Shown: positions 26,489 to 35,688, counted from the stretch's first letter. The stretch: DNA of 64,000 bases from Billgrantia aerodenitrificans (GCF_021404405.1 NZ_JABFTV010000008.1:186001-250000); one strand, 5' to 3'. A program made the numbers and translations. The notes: generated from the letters alone by a model not told the origin.

Positions 26489-27979
26489 TCAGGCCGTGAC
26501 GGAACGTGGATGCAGCCAGGCCGGCAGCAGCAGTTGGGTGTCGATGATGGCCTCGGCGTCATATGCGACACCGCACGCGGCGAGGTGACGGCCCAGGCTG
26601 CCGTCGTGCCATGCCTCGAACAGTTCGCTGCAGCCACCGATGGATTGACCGTCGATGAAGATCTGCGGGATGGTCGGCCCTCCGCAACGCCGCGCCAGCA
26701 CCGGGCGCAGGCGCACCCCCATGTCGCCGACCTGATAGGCAGGCGAATCGAGGTCCACGCTCAGGTAATCGACCCCAAGCCTGGCCAACAGCTTGCGCGC
26801 CGCCCAGCAGAACTCGCACCAGGCAAGAGAGAACATCACTACCGGCGCCTGGGCCAGACACTCATCCAGGCATCGCTCGGCCTCGACATCGCGCGCCGTA
26901 TCCACCGGCTGTACGGCCCGGGGTGCGGCAACAGCGGCCGGACGTGGCGCGGGCAAATCGAAGCGACAGCCGGGCGTGGAGCGCGACAGCGCCAGCTCCT
27001 CCTCGTTCATCTCATCCTCGATGCCCTCGAACAGCTGAGTGGACTGGTAGCGCTCACCGGTGTCGGGCAGCATGCAGACGATATGGCTGCCGGCCGGCGC
27101 TCGCCGAGCCACCTCAAGGGCCGCGGCCAGAGTCGCGCCGGCGGAAATGCCGACGAAGATGCCCTCCTTGCGGGCCAGCTCACGGGCCAGCCTCAGCGCT
27201 TCCTCCCCGGCCACCGGCACGACCTCGTCCACCATGCCGGCGGCCACCGCCTGCTGGGTCAGCGGCGAAATGAAATCGGGGCTCCAGCCCTGCATCAGGT
27301 GAGGACGGAAGCGAGGATGGCTGGCGCCAGCCGGCTGCGCCTCGCCGCTGCCCAGCAGCGGGGCGTTGTCGGGCTCGGCAACGACGACGCGAATACGCGG
27401 ATCGGCTGCCTTGAGCACCCGAGACACCCCCTTGAGCGTGCCGCCGGTGCCGAAGCCGCTGACCCAGGCATGAATCGGCTCGCCCTGCATGTCGTCGAGA
27501 ATCTCCCTTGCCGTGGTGCGGCTGTGCACCTCGGCGTTGGCCTCGTTCTCGAACTGGCGGCACAGGAAGTAGCCGTGCCTCTCTGCCAGTTCGATTGCCT
27601 TGGCCAGCATGCCGCTGCCCTTCTCGGAGGCCGGCGTGAGCACCACGCGGGCACCGAGGAAACGCAGCAACCGACGCCGCTCAAGGCTGAAGCTTTCCGC
27701 CATGGTCACCACCAGCGGGTAGCCCTTGCGTGCGCAGACCATGGCCAGGCCGATGCCGGTGTTGCCGCTGGTGGCCTCGATTACCGTCTGGCCCGGGCGC
27801 AGGTCGCCGCTGCGCTCGGCCGCCTCGATCACCGCCAGCGCCATGCGGTCCTTGACCGAGCCCATGGGGTTGAAGGCCTCCACCTTCACGTGCACGTTCA
27901 CCGTCGGCGGCGCAAGCCGGGCGAGTCGCACCAGCGGGGTACGGCCGATGGTTTCCAGAATGCTGGCGTAGCGGGTCAT
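26489..27979 (-). CDS. Cysteine synthase-glutaredoxin fusion protein
   Basis: From the ATG at 27979 the protein has 496 residues. Residues about 1-310 are an O-acetylserine sulfhydrylase-type PLP domain with the Schiff-base lysine K43 in NPMGSVKDRMA, the substrate loop EATSGNTGIGLA and the PLP-phosphate loop GFGTGGTLKG. After a Pro/Ala-rich linker, residues about 375-465 form a glutaredoxin-like domain with a dithiol WCEFCWAARKLL and TIPQIFIDGQSIGGCSEL. The fusion would place thiol redox control or disulfide/persulfide reduction beside cysteine formation. Which sulfur donor it uses is unknown. The AhpD-like gene follows. Confidence 0.9.
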   Translation of the reverse strand: MTRYASILETIGRTPLVRLARLAPPTVNVHVKVEAFNPMGSVKDRMALAVIEAAERSGDLRPGQTVIEATSGNTGIGLAMVCARKGYPLVVTMAESFSLERRRLLRFLGARVVLTPASEKGSGMLAKAIELAERHGYFLCRQFENEANAEVHSRTTAREILDDMQGEPIHAWVSGFGTGGTLKGVSRVLKAADPRIRVVVAEPDNAPLLGSGEAQPAGASHPRFRPHLMQGWSPDFISPLTQQAVAAGMVDEVVPVAGEEALRLARELARKEGIFVGISAGATLAAALEVARRAPAGSHIVCMLPDTGERYQSTQLFEGIEDEMNEEELALSRSTPGCRFDLPAPRPAAVAAPRAVQPVDTARDVEAERCLDECLAQAPVVMFSLAWCEFCWAARKLLARLGVDYLSVDLDSPAYQVGDMGVRLRPVLARRCGGPTIPQIFIDGQSIGGCSELFEAWHDGSLGRHLAACGVAYDAEAIIDTQLLLPAWLHPRSVTA

Positions 27980-28150
27980 GATCAAACTCCTCGGGTGGGC
28001 ATGCCGACAGCTTCGCCCCATGCCGAGGAAGCCGGCGTGTGAGCCAGCGTGGTTTTTCTGGCGACGTGCTTGAAGACGAACCTGTAAATGACAGGCCAGC
28101 CCGGCGCGATCGGCGACTATACTGCTAGCGTGACATCACCGGGTCCGGAC

Positions 28151-30403
28151 ATGAACGCGCTGACCCTCAACCTGCTTGGCGATCTCGAAGTCATTCGGGA
28201 CGGGCAGGTATTGTCGCTGCCGCCCTCGCGCAAGACCCGTGCCCTGCTCGCCTACCTGGCCCGTCATCCCCGCCCCCTTAGCCGTGAGCACCTGTGCGAC
28301 CTGCTGTGGGAGCTTCCCGACGATCCACGTGGTTCGCTGCGATGGAGCCTGTCGAAGTTACGCCGTCTGGTGGACACACCGGGTCGACTACGACTGCGAG
28401 CCGACCGGCTTGGCGTATGCCTGGATACCTCCGACATCGACATCGATGTAGCCGGCCTGCATGCACTATGCAACGGTGGCTTGGCAGAGGCCGATATCGA
28501 AGCGCTCGAGCATACTGCCACTCGCTACCGTGGCCCCTTTCTGGAAGGGCTGGAGCTGGACCGCTTTCATGACTTCCACGGCTGGTGCCTGGCCGAACGC
28601 GAAGCGGCCATACGCGCCCAGACGACCCTGCTGACGACTCTGGTCGAGCGTCTCGCCGACTCTCCGCAGCATGCCCTGCCCCACGCCCATGCCTGGGTAC
28701 GCCTGGCGCCCTTCAATGAAACGGCGCGTGCGCAGTTGGTGCGTCTGCTGCTGGCACTGCACCGTCCGCGCGAGGCCGAACAACAGCTGCAACTGGGTGT
28801 GCGGCTCATCCGCGAGGCGGGCCTGCCGCTCAACGGTCAGTTGCTGCGCGCCTGGCGGTCGAAGCCCTCGCCCACGCCTTTGTCAGAGAACGTCGATACC
28901 GCGGATTCCCAATCCCCCGTATTAGAGAGAATCCACCCGGACCTGACGGGCGACGCCCTGGAAGTGATGCGCTGGGCCGCACTGTTTGCGCCGAACCCTG
29001 ATTTCACGACCCTGAGCCAGGTCTCGGGGCTCGATACCAATCGTCTCGGTATCGCCCTGGAAGTGGCCGAGCGCCACCAGTGGCTCTCCATCGATGCTCA
29101 AGGCCTGCGCTTCACGCACAGCGCCATGGCCGCCGAGCTGTACGATGCCATTTCCCCGGTACGCCGCCAGACCATGCACCGGCGCATCGCCGAATGGCTC
29201 GCCGCTGGCCCCCTCAACGACATGCAACAGGCTAATTGCCTGGTACATCACGCCCAGGCCAGCGGCGACCTCGACCTGGCAACCCGAGCAATGATCGAAG
29301 CCGGACGCTTCTGTCTGCGCAGTTGCGCCAACGAGGAAGCCCAGCGCTTCGCCCAGCAGGGCCTGGCGCTGAGCGATGGCATGACCGGCACCCGGCGTGT
29401 CTGTCTCGCCATCGAACTGCACGACATCCTCTACAGCGCCGCTCCCCTGGCAGACTGGGAGGCCGGCGCCGGCACAGTGGTGACACTGGCCGAGCAGGCG
29501 CTGGAACACGGTGCCCTCGCCCACGCCCGGCTCGGCTATCAGTTGGCCAGCCATATCCGCTGGGCTCATGGCCAGTGGAGCGACGCCCATGAGCAGACTC
29601 TCCAGGCGGAGCGCGCAACCCGCTGCGGCGACGACCGCGAGCAGGTCATCGCCATGGCGGAAACCGCGCGCTGCCTGGCCATGCTGGAGCGTGACCTGGG
29701 CCAGGCGGCCGAGCTGCTCGAGCAGGCACGCGAACTGGCCACTCGGCAGCACATCGGTTATCCCGCCATTCCCCTGGCTCAAGGCCTGCTCAGCCTGCAT
29801 GAGGACCGCTTCGACAATGCGGCGAGCTACTTTCGAGAGGCGCGCACCCTGTGCAAGGCCATGGGCGACCGACTGGGCGAGTTCCAGGCCCAGGAGTCGT
29901 TGCTGCTGATCGACCTGGAGCGGGACGATTACCAGCAGGCCCAAGAGCGCTGCGTCCAGCTGCAGGAACTCGGCAAGCGGCTGCGCGACGGCAGCGAAGC
30001 GCCATACGCAGATGCCGCCGCGGCCCTATGTACGTATGCTCTCGAGGATGACTCCGCCCCTTTCGGCGTCGCACTCGTCACCCTGCGCCACGCCGATGCC
30101 CGCCATCGCCTGGCCACGCTGCTGCTGCAGGCGGCACGGCTCGATCTCGCCCGCGCTCGAACCGAAACGGCCCGGCAGCGAGCTGGCGAGGCCCTGGAGC
30201 ATGCCCGTGTGCTCGAACGTCGCAGCGAGCAGCTGCTGGCCCACGCCCTACTGGCCGAATGCGCCCGTCGCCTGGGTGACGAGGATGATCGGCGCGAGCA
30301 CGCCCGCACCGCCGAAGCCCTGCTGCAGGAGCCCATCGCCGCCTGGGTCAGGCGCCGCTGTCACACGCTGCTGGAGCAACCTGCTGCCGAGGACGAAGCA
30401 TGA
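28151..30403 (+). CDS. SARP/BTAD-type transcriptional activator with TPR-like C-terminus
   Basis: The 750-residue protein (an earlier ATG at 28088 would add 21) starts with an OmpR-like winged helix (LLGDLEVIRDGQVLSLPPSR to LRWSLSKLRRLV). A bacterial transcriptional activation domain follows to about residue 245, with LDRFHDFHGWCLAEREAAIR and the REAEQQLQLGVRLIREAGLP segment. Residues about 270-750 are helical repeats of TPR type. No Walker A motif was found, so the NB-ARC ATPase present in large SARP regulators such as AfsR appears to be absent. It overlaps the DUF4242 gene by ATGA and probably controls this operon. The type is typical of actinobacteria and less common in proteobacteria. Confidence 0.85.
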   Translation: MNALTLNLLGDLEVIRDGQVLSLPPSRKTRALLAYLARHPRPLSREHLCDLLWELPDDPRGSLRWSLSKLRRLVDTPGRLRLRADRLGVCLDTSDIDIDVAGLHALCNGGLAEADIEALEHTATRYRGPFLEGLELDRFHDFHGWCLAEREAAIRAQTTLLTTLVERLADSPQHALPHAHAWVRLAPFNETARAQLVRLLLALHRPREAEQQLQLGVRLIREAGLPLNGQLLRAWRSKPSPTPLSENVDTADSQSPVLERIHPDLTGDALEVMRWAALFAPNPDFTTLSQVSGLDTNRLGIALEVAERHQWLSIDAQGLRFTHSAMAAELYDAISPVRRQTMHRRIAEWLAAGPLNDMQQANCLVHHAQASGDLDLATRAMIEAGRFCLRSCANEEAQRFAQQGLALSDGMTGTRRVCLAIELHDILYSAAPLADWEAGAGTVVTLAEQALEHGALAHARLGYQLASHIRWAHGQWSDAHEQTLQAERATRCGDDREQVIAMAETARCLAMLERDLGQAAELLEQARELATRQHIGYPAIPLAQGLLSLHEDRFDNAASYFREARTLCKAMGDRLGEFQAQESLLLIDLERDDYQQAQERCVQLQELGKRLRDGSEAPYADAAAALCTYALEDDSAPFGVALVTLRHADARHRLATLLLQAARLDLARARTETARQRAGEALEHARVLERRSEQLLAHALLAECARRLGDEDDRREHARTAEALLQEPIAAWVRRRCHTLLEQPAAEDEA

Positions 30404-30948
30404 TCGACGTGTTTCTGGAGCGCCGCCTCCCGCACCCTCTCGGACCGAAGGTGGTGCGTGCGCTGACTCTGGAAGGACAGCCATGCTTCGATCTGTATCG
30501 AATCCAATGGCAGGAAAGCCTGCTGGCACGAGATGGGCACCGCCTGGTCTGTCATTTTCAGGCGCCCGACGTGGAATCGGCGCGTATCGGTCTGCGCCAG
30601 GCAGGTGCCGACGTCAGCTCACTGTGGGGCGGCAGCGTGCATGCTGCGCCGGGCCTGAAAGCCGCGGATCTGGCGACCGCCAACGTCCTGGTCGAGCGCC
30701 ACTTCGCCGCCCCCGTCACCTTCGAGGCGATCCAGGCGCTGGAAAATGCCGGGGCCGCATGCCTGTCCAACCATCACGTGCGTTTCCTGCGCAGCCACTT
30801 CTCCCTCGACCGGCAGCGCATGCACTGCCTCTACCAAGCGCCCGATGCCGAATCGGTACGCTTGGCCCAGCATCAGGCCGGCATGCCGGTCAGCCGCATC
30901 TGGGCCTTTCAACGTATCGCACCGGCCGATACCACGGCGCAGCTCTGA
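30400..30948 (+). CDS. Tandem DUF4242-like protein
   Basis: This 182-residue protein is two repeats of a DUF4242-like ferredoxin-fold unit. The second half (residues about 93-170) shows the clearest pattern: VLVERHFAAPVTFEAIQALE, then RMHCLYQAPDAESVRLAQHQ and AGMPVSRIW. The first half is a diverged copy with VCHFQAPDVESARIGLRQAG. DUF4242 members include small nickel-binding proteins, but whether metal is bound here is unknown. It is translationally coupled to the SARP-type regulator and followed by OsmC and FAD-monooxygenase genes. Confidence 0.75.
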   Translation: MIDVFLERRLPHPLGPKVVRALTLEGQPCFDLYRIQWQESLLARDGHRLVCHFQAPDVESARIGLRQAGADVSSLWGGSVHAAPGLKAADLATANVLVERHFAAPVTFEAIQALENAGAACLSNHHVRFLRSHFSLDRQRMHCLYQAPDAESVRLAQHQAGMPVSRIWAFQRIAPADTTAQL

Positions 30949-31051
30949 AAAACCACGCCCTCTCCCACGCTGGGTCTCACGTGCCCCAGCGAATCTCGCA
31001 GCTGACCGCTGACGGTCACCCCACGACGAGAGAACAAAGAAGGAGAGTTCC

Positions 31052-31612
31052 ATGCACACTGCCACTCAACAGATCGACAACGGCGTCAACGTCACCGCCC
31101 TGCTCGGCGCCCGCGAAGCGCTGACCCAGGCACCGGAGGCCGCCCGCTTCACCTGGCGCGCTCACTGCGACTGGATTCGCGGCACTCATAGCCAGATCGC
31201 CGTCGAGGACTTCCACGGTCTCGGCGAAACACAGCGGCATCGCTCACGCTTCACCTACCAGGCGGACCACCCCGAAGTGTTCGCCGCCGAAGACCACGGC
31301 CCCACTCCGGTGGAGTATGTGCTGGTCGGGCTGGCCGCCTGTCTCACCGCCGGTGTCGCAGCCGTGGCCCAGCATCGCGGCATTCAGCTGCGCTCGGTCA
31401 AGGCCATGGTGGAGGGCGACATGGACATCCAGGGCATCCTCGGCATGGACCCTGAGGTGCGCAACGGCTTCGACGACATCCGCGTGACGTTCGAGATCGA
31501 CGCCGATGCCAGCCGTGCGGATATCGAGGCACTGGTCGCCCAGTCGCAGAAGCGTTCGGCCGTATACGACCTGCTGACCAACCCCACCTACGTGAAGGTC
31601 GAGCTGAAATGA
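31052..31612 (+). CDS. OsmC-family protein
   Basis: This 186-residue OsmC-like protein has the conserved helix VEYVLVGLAACLTAGVAAVAQHRG with the resolving or catalytic Cys, and FEIDADASRADIEALVAQSQKRSAVYDLLTN. The second cysteine of peroxidatic OsmC/Ohr pairs is not in the usual place, so peroxidase activity is uncertain. It follows the DUF4242 gene after about 100 bases, with AGAAGGAGAG as ribosome site, and overlaps the flavoprotein gene by ATGA. Confidence 0.9.
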   Translation: MHTATQQIDNGVNVTALLGAREALTQAPEAARFTWRAHCDWIRGTHSQIAVEDFHGLGETQRHRSRFTYQADHPEVFAAEDHGPTPVEYVLVGLAACLTAGVAAVAQHRGIQLRSVKAMVEGDMDIQGILGMDPEVRNGFDDIRVTFEIDADASRADIEALVAQSQKRSAVYDLLTNPTYVKVELK

Positions 31613-32868
31613 AGAGCGTCACCGCCGTGGTCATCGGCGCCGGCCACGCCGGGCTCGCCATGAGCCATCACCTGGCCCGGCGCGGCATCGACCATGTGAT
31701 TCTGGAACGCGGCGAGGTGGCCAATGCCTGGCGCCACGAGCGCTGGGAGTCGCTGCGCCTACTCACGCCCAACTGGCAGTGCCGCCTGCCCGGGCAGGCC
31801 TACACCGGGCCGGAGCCAGAAGGCTTCATGAGCATGCCGGAGCTGATCGCCTTTCTCGATGACTATGCACGGGGCCTTTCGGCCCCGCTGCATACCGCGA
31901 CCGAAGTGCTCGCTCTACGCCAGGTGGAGGGCGGCTACCGGATCATCACCAACCGGGGCGAATGGCGCTGCCGCGCGGCGATAATCGCCACCGGTGCCTG
32001 CCAGCTTCCCGTCGTGCCTGCCATGGCGGCAGCCCTGCCGCCATGGATCGTGAGCCTGACGCCACATGCGTACCGTCGACCGGAGCAGCTACCAGAAGGC
32101 GGCGTGCTGGTGGTAGGCGCCTCGGCCACCGGCGTCCAACTGGCCGACGAGCTTCAGCGCAGCGGTCGAAGCGTCACGCTGGCCGTGGGGCAGCACCTGC
32201 GCCTGCCGCGGCGCTACCGCGGCCGTGACATTCAATGGTGGCTGGAGCATGCCGGCTTGCTCGACCAGCGCTTCGACGAGGTGGAAGATCTCGCCCGCGC
32301 CCGGCGTCAGCCCTCGCCGCAATTGCTGGGCAACGCCATGTCCGAGGATCTCGACCTCAATGCCCTGAGCGAGCGTGGCGTGCGCCTGGTGGGGCGTCTA
32401 GCCGGCCTTGCCGGCACCCGCCTGCAGTTCTCGGGCTCGCTGGCCGTTCACTGCACCGCGGCGGATCTCAAGCTGTCGCGGCTGCTCGACAACCTGGACG
32501 CCTGGGCCATTGCCCACGGCTTGCACGACACCCTGCCCGCCCCGGAGCGCCCGGCGCCCACCCGGGTGCCACCGCGGCCTTGCCTGGGCCTCGACCTGGC
32601 TACCGGTGAGATCAAGACGGTGCTCTGGGCCACCGGCTTTCGTCCCGACTTCCGCTGGCTCCAGGTACCGGTGTTCGATACCCGTGGACGCCTGCGCCAC
32701 GAAGGCGGCGTGGTGGCCCCCGGCCTCTACGCCATGGGCCTGCCCTTCATGCGAAGGCGCAAGTCGGGCGCTATCCATGGCGCCGATGACGACGCCGCCG
32801 AACTCAGCGCCCACCTGGCCGCCTGGTTGGCCAAGGCGAAAAAACGCACCAGGGCAGCTTTGCCCTGA
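31609..32868 (+). CDS. FAD-dependent monooxygenase-like oxidoreductase
   Basis: This 419-residue flavoprotein has two dinucleotide-binding motifs: VIGAGHAGLAMSHHLA at the N-terminus for FAD and VVGASATGVQLADEL near residue 168 for NADPH, plus ATGFRPDFRWLQ near residue 342. These match the flavin-containing monooxygenase/YpmQ-like class often paired with OsmC proteins. The substrate is unknown. Overlap with osmC and a strong terminator 30 bases after the stop place it as the last gene of the SARP-controlled operon. Confidence 0.88.
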   Translation: MKSVTAVVIGAGHAGLAMSHHLARRGIDHVILERGEVANAWRHERWESLRLLTPNWQCRLPGQAYTGPEPEGFMSMPELIAFLDDYARGLSAPLHTATEVLALRQVEGGYRIITNRGEWRCRAAIIATGACQLPVVPAMAAALPPWIVSLTPHAYRRPEQLPEGGVLVVGASATGVQLADELQRSGRSVTLAVGQHLRLPRRYRGRDIQWWLEHAGLLDQRFDEVEDLARARRQPSPQLLGNAMSEDLDLNALSERGVRLVGRLAGLAGTRLQFSGSLAVHCTAADLKLSRLLDNLDAWAIAHGLHDTLPAPERPAPTRVPPRPCLGLDLATGEIKTVLWATGFRPDFRWLQVPVFDTRGRLRHEGGVVAPGLYAMGLPFMRRRKSGAIHGADDDAAELSAHLAAWLAKAKKRTRAALP

Positions 32869-32898
32869 CCTTCCCTTTGGTTTAGGCCTGAAAACGCC

Positions 32899-32931
32899 AA
32901 GACCCAGCCGCTGTGTGAGCGGCTGGGTCTT
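32899..32931. terminator. Intrinsic terminator between convergent operons
   Basis: AAGACCCAGCCGCT (32899-32912) pairs perfectly with AGCGGCTGGGTCTT (32918-32931) around GTGTG. It ends the SARP/OsmC/monooxygenase operon and may also serve the convergent amidohydrolase gene. Confidence 0.88.
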
Positions 32932-32963
32932 CATTTGCTCTGGATTTCGCCCTCCACCCATCC

Positions 32964-33761
32964 TCAGTCGAGATGAAACAGCCTGCGCGGTGAATCGTTC
33001 AGGATAACGCGTCGGTCGTCCTCATCGCGGACCCAGTCGGTCAGCCAGTCGAGGGTGTCCCGGTAGCCATGCTTGCCTTCATGGCGGGTCCAGGGCCAGT
33101 CGCTGCCCCATACCAGGCGCTCACGCCCCAGCTCGTTCAGCAGCTCACACACATGGGGCTGCAGGTCTCGCACGGGGGAACGATAAGGTGCCGACAGCTT
33201 GACCCAGGTGCGCCCGTAGCGCCCGGCTTCCAGCAGCAAACGAAACCCGGCATCGGCACGGGGATCGGCCTCGACGGGCAGACCCAGGTGATCGATCACC
33301 AAGCTGACGCCGTGCTCGTGCAAGGCTGGGAAGAGTTCGGGCAGACGGTCTCCCTCGAGATGCAGCTCCAGGTGCCAATCCAGAATCTTCAGTCGGTCGA
33401 GAAAATCGATCCATCGAGGATCGCTGAGGTCGGGGAGTTCACGGCGTCGCTCGATCAGATTCCAGCGCACGCCGACGATGCCGGCTGCGCCAAGCTGGCG
33501 CATCTCGGTCAGGCTCGTATCCGCGGGAAGCTGCACCACTCCGCGGTAGTCCTCGCCCAACTGACCGAGAATCCGCAGCAGCTCACGATTGTCATGGCCG
33601 AGGAAACTTGGCTGCACCAGCACGCCACCGCGAAGCTCGCAGGTCATCAGGTGCTGCTGCCACTCATCCAGGGGCGCCGGCCGTGAAGGCCGGTAGTTGG
33701 AGCCTTCGTTCTCCTCCACCTGCGCATAGACGTGGGCGTGACAGTCGAATCCTTGTTTCAC
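32964..33761 (-). CDS. Amidohydrolase, 2-pyrone-4,6-dicarboxylate lactonase-like
   Basis: This 265-residue TIM-barrel hydrolase starts MKQGFDCHAHVYAQ with the HxH metal motif and contains LVIDHLGLPVEAD and LVWGSDWPWTRHEG, typical of amidohydrolase-2 family lactonases such as LigI. It is divergent from a GntR gene that heads a TctCBA uptake operon. Hydrolysis of a lactone or carboxylate imported by that TTT system is therefore plausible. The exact substrate is not determinable. Confidence 0.87.
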   Translation of the reverse strand: MKQGFDCHAHVYAQVEENEGSNYRPSRPAPLDEWQQHLMTCELRGGVLVQPSFLGHDNRELLRILGQLGEDYRGVVQLPADTSLTEMRQLGAAGIVGVRWNLIERRRELPDLSDPRWIDFLDRLKILDWHLELHLEGDRLPELFPALHEHGVSLVIDHLGLPVEADPRADAGFRLLLEAGRYGRTWVKLSAPYRSPVRDLQPHVCELLNELGRERLVWGSDWPWTRHEGKHGYRDTLDWLTDWVRDEDDRRVILNDSPRRLFHLD

Positions 33762-33810
33762 TCTGGCGTCCTCACTCTTGGCTTTCTCTTTGCGTCCCGA
33801 CTCTTGAGTT

Positions 33811-33856
33811 TATACTTAAGTCTAGTTCTCTAGAGAACTGATTGACTAGAAGTATA
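33811..33856. promoter_or_regulatory. Composite palindromic operator between amidohydrolase and gntR
   Basis: A perfect 16-bp palindrome AGTTCTCTAGAGAACT occupies 33824-33839. It is embedded in an outer inverted repeat: TATACTT..TCTAGT on the left (33811-33826) and ACTAGAAGTATA on the right (33845-33856), the left arm carrying three extra bases. It sits in an AT-rich gap between divergent genes and is the obvious binding site for the adjacent GntR protein. Confidence 0.7.
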
Positions 33857-33910
33857 CACTGGTCTTTAGTGACAGCAACAAGACAGCGGAATCGCCAGGA
33901 GAATGCACCC

Positions 33911-34669
33911 ATGTGTGCACTGCACATGCCCAAGACCGATGGACGCCTCCCTCTGTACGCTAGGCTGCGCGACCAGTTGGCTTCGCGGATCGCCAATGGC
34001 GAATGGTCGCCAGGCGACACGATCCCGTCCGAGAATCGCCTGGCCGAGGAGTACGGCGTGGCGCTAGCCACCATGCGCATGGCACTCAAGCAGCTCGTGG
34101 ACGAAGGCTTGCTTGAGCGTCGCCGTGGCACCGGCACCTTCGTCAAGCAGCCGGCGTTTCGCGCCGACCTGTTCCGCTTCTTCCACGTTCACGATGCCGA
34201 TGACCCCGACGGCTCCGTCATACCCGAAAGCCGCATTCTCAGTCGTGAGGTGGTCAAGATGCCGGCCGAGGTCCGGTTGGCCTTCGGCGAGCCGGACACA
34301 ACGCACTGCATCAAGCTCGAGCGCGTTCGCCTGTGGTCCGGCGAACCGATGCTGTTCGAGGAGATCTATCTGCGCCTGCCCGATTTCGAAGGTCTGCAGA
34401 CGCTCAACCCCAAGGACATGGGACCCCTGCTCTACCCCGTCTTCCTGCAGGAGTTCGGGATTCTCATCACGTCGGCGACGGATGAGCTTTCGTTCGGCAC
34501 CGCCACCAAGGCAAGCGCCAGATATCTGGAGCTACCTGCCAATTCGCCGGTTGCCGTCATCGAGCGCATCGCGCGTAACCCCGTAGGTCGCATCATCGAA
34601 TATCGCCGCGTGCATGGTCGCCCCGAGCGTTTCCGCTATCGCGTCAACCTCGGCGAGCAACACACCTGA
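33911..34669 (+). CDS. GntR/HutC-family transcriptional regulator
   Basis: From the ATG at 33911, which is preceded by CAGGAGAA, the protein has 252 residues. It has an N-terminal GntR winged helix (residues about 12-80, with SRIANGEWSPGDTIPSENRL and RRRGTGTFV) and a C-terminal UTRA-type ligand domain ending IIEYRRVHGRPERFRYRV, which marks the HutC subfamily. Upstream in-frame ATGs add 23 residues without homology. It lies between the divergent amidohydrolase gene and tctCBA and probably controls both through the palindrome at 33811-33856. Confidence 0.93.
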   Translation: MCALHMPKTDGRLPLYARLRDQLASRIANGEWSPGDTIPSENRLAEEYGVALATMRMALKQLVDEGLLERRRGTGTFVKQPAFRADLFRFFHVHDADDPDGSVIPESRILSREVVKMPAEVRLAFGEPDTTHCIKLERVRLWSGEPMLFEEIYLRLPDFEGLQTLNPKDMGPLLYPVFLQEFGILITSATDELSFGTATKASARYLELPANSPVAVIERIARNPVGRIIEYRRVHGRPERFRYRVNLGEQHT

Positions 34670-34725
34670 AGCGAGTCTCGAAACTCGCCCCCATGTCCTT
34701 ACGATTCCAACAACAGGTACCAACA

Positions 34726-35688
34726 ATGAAACTCACGCTGCTCCTCACCACCGCCACTGCGTCAGCTCTCGCCCTCACCCCGGCCCTGGCCAGCGATTAC
34801 CCCAACCGCCCCATCGAGCTGATCGTGCCGGCCCCGGCCGGTGGTGGTACCGACAACGTCGCTCGCATGCTCAACCAGTATCTCGAGGCGGAACTGGGCC
34901 AGCCCGTAGCCGTACTCAACGTGGCAGGCGGTGGCGGCGCCATCGGCGTCAACCAGTTCTCCCGGGCGCGCTCTGATGGCTATACCCTGCTCTCCACCTG
35001 GAACAGCCCCATCACCACGGTGCCGCACATGCAGCGCGTGCAGTACTCCTACGAGACGCTGACGCCCATCACCAGCACCTCACAGAGCGCCTACACCCTC
35101 TGCGTGGCTCCCGACTTTCCGGCCGAGAGCGGCGAGGAGTTCCTTGCCGAGCTGCAAGCCAACCCCGGTAGGTACACCTATGGCAACGATGGCGTCGGCG
35201 GCACCATGCGTCTGGCGGCGGAGCGGATTTTCGAAGCCTTCGACATCACCGCTCGCCCGATTCCCTTCGGCGGTGCCGGCGAGACCCTGCAGAACTTCCT
35301 CGGTGGCCACGTGGACATCTATGGCGGCTCCATCACGCCCGTACTGCCCTATGTAGAGGAAGGCCAGGCCAAGTGTCTGCTGGTGACCTCCGCCGACGAC
35401 AACGAAGCCCTGCCCCAGGCATCCGGTCTCGCTGCCCTGGGTCATCCCGAACTCGAGACCGTGCTGTGGCGCATGATGCTGGGCCCCGAAGGCATGGCGG
35501 AAGAACGTGCGGAAGCGGTCGCCGACGCCGTGGCCCGTGCCGTGGAGCATCCGGAGTTCCAGGCGTTCCTCGCCGCCCAGGGCGAAACCCTCAACCTGGT
35601 GCGTGGCGAAGAACTGCGTGAACGCCTGCGGCTGGAAACCCAGGCCATCGGCGAGACCCTGGAAAGCCTCGGCCTCAAGCAACAGTAA
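34726..35688 (+). CDS. tctC: TTT-system periplasmic binding protein TctC (system 1)
   Basis: This 320-residue protein has a Sec signal peptide with a likely cut after ALA (residue 22, before SDYPNRPIE). The Bug/TctC fold is marked by YPNRPIELIVPAPAGGGTDNVARML and, near residue 173, by FGGAGETLQNFLGGHVDIY. It delivers a carboxylate to the TctAB membrane complex. The start at 34726 was chosen for the signal peptide. It is the first transporter gene after gntR, followed by tctB and tctA on the same strand. The ligand is unknown, possibly a lactone-derived carboxylate. Confidence 0.92.
   Translation: MKLTLLLTTATASALALTPALASDYPNRPIELIVPAPAGGGTDNVARMLNQYLEAELGQPVAVLNVAGGGGAIGVNQFSRARSDGYTLLSTWNSPITTVPHMQRVQYSYETLTPITSTSQSAYTLCVAPDFPAESGEEFLAELQANPGRYTYGNDGVGGTMRLAAERIFEAFDITARPIPFGGAGETLQNFLGGHVDIYGGSITPVLPYVEEGQAKCLLVTSADDNEALPQASGLAALGHPELETVLWRMMLGPEGMAEERAEAVADAVARAVEHPEFQAFLAAQGETLNLVRGEELRERLRLETQAIGETLESLGLKQQ

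Noticed and set aside
26510..28042. 510-codon plus-strand frame opposite the cysteine synthase fusion
   Set aside because: It is antisense to a protein with complete PLP and glutaredoxin motifs. Its own translation has no recognisable domain.
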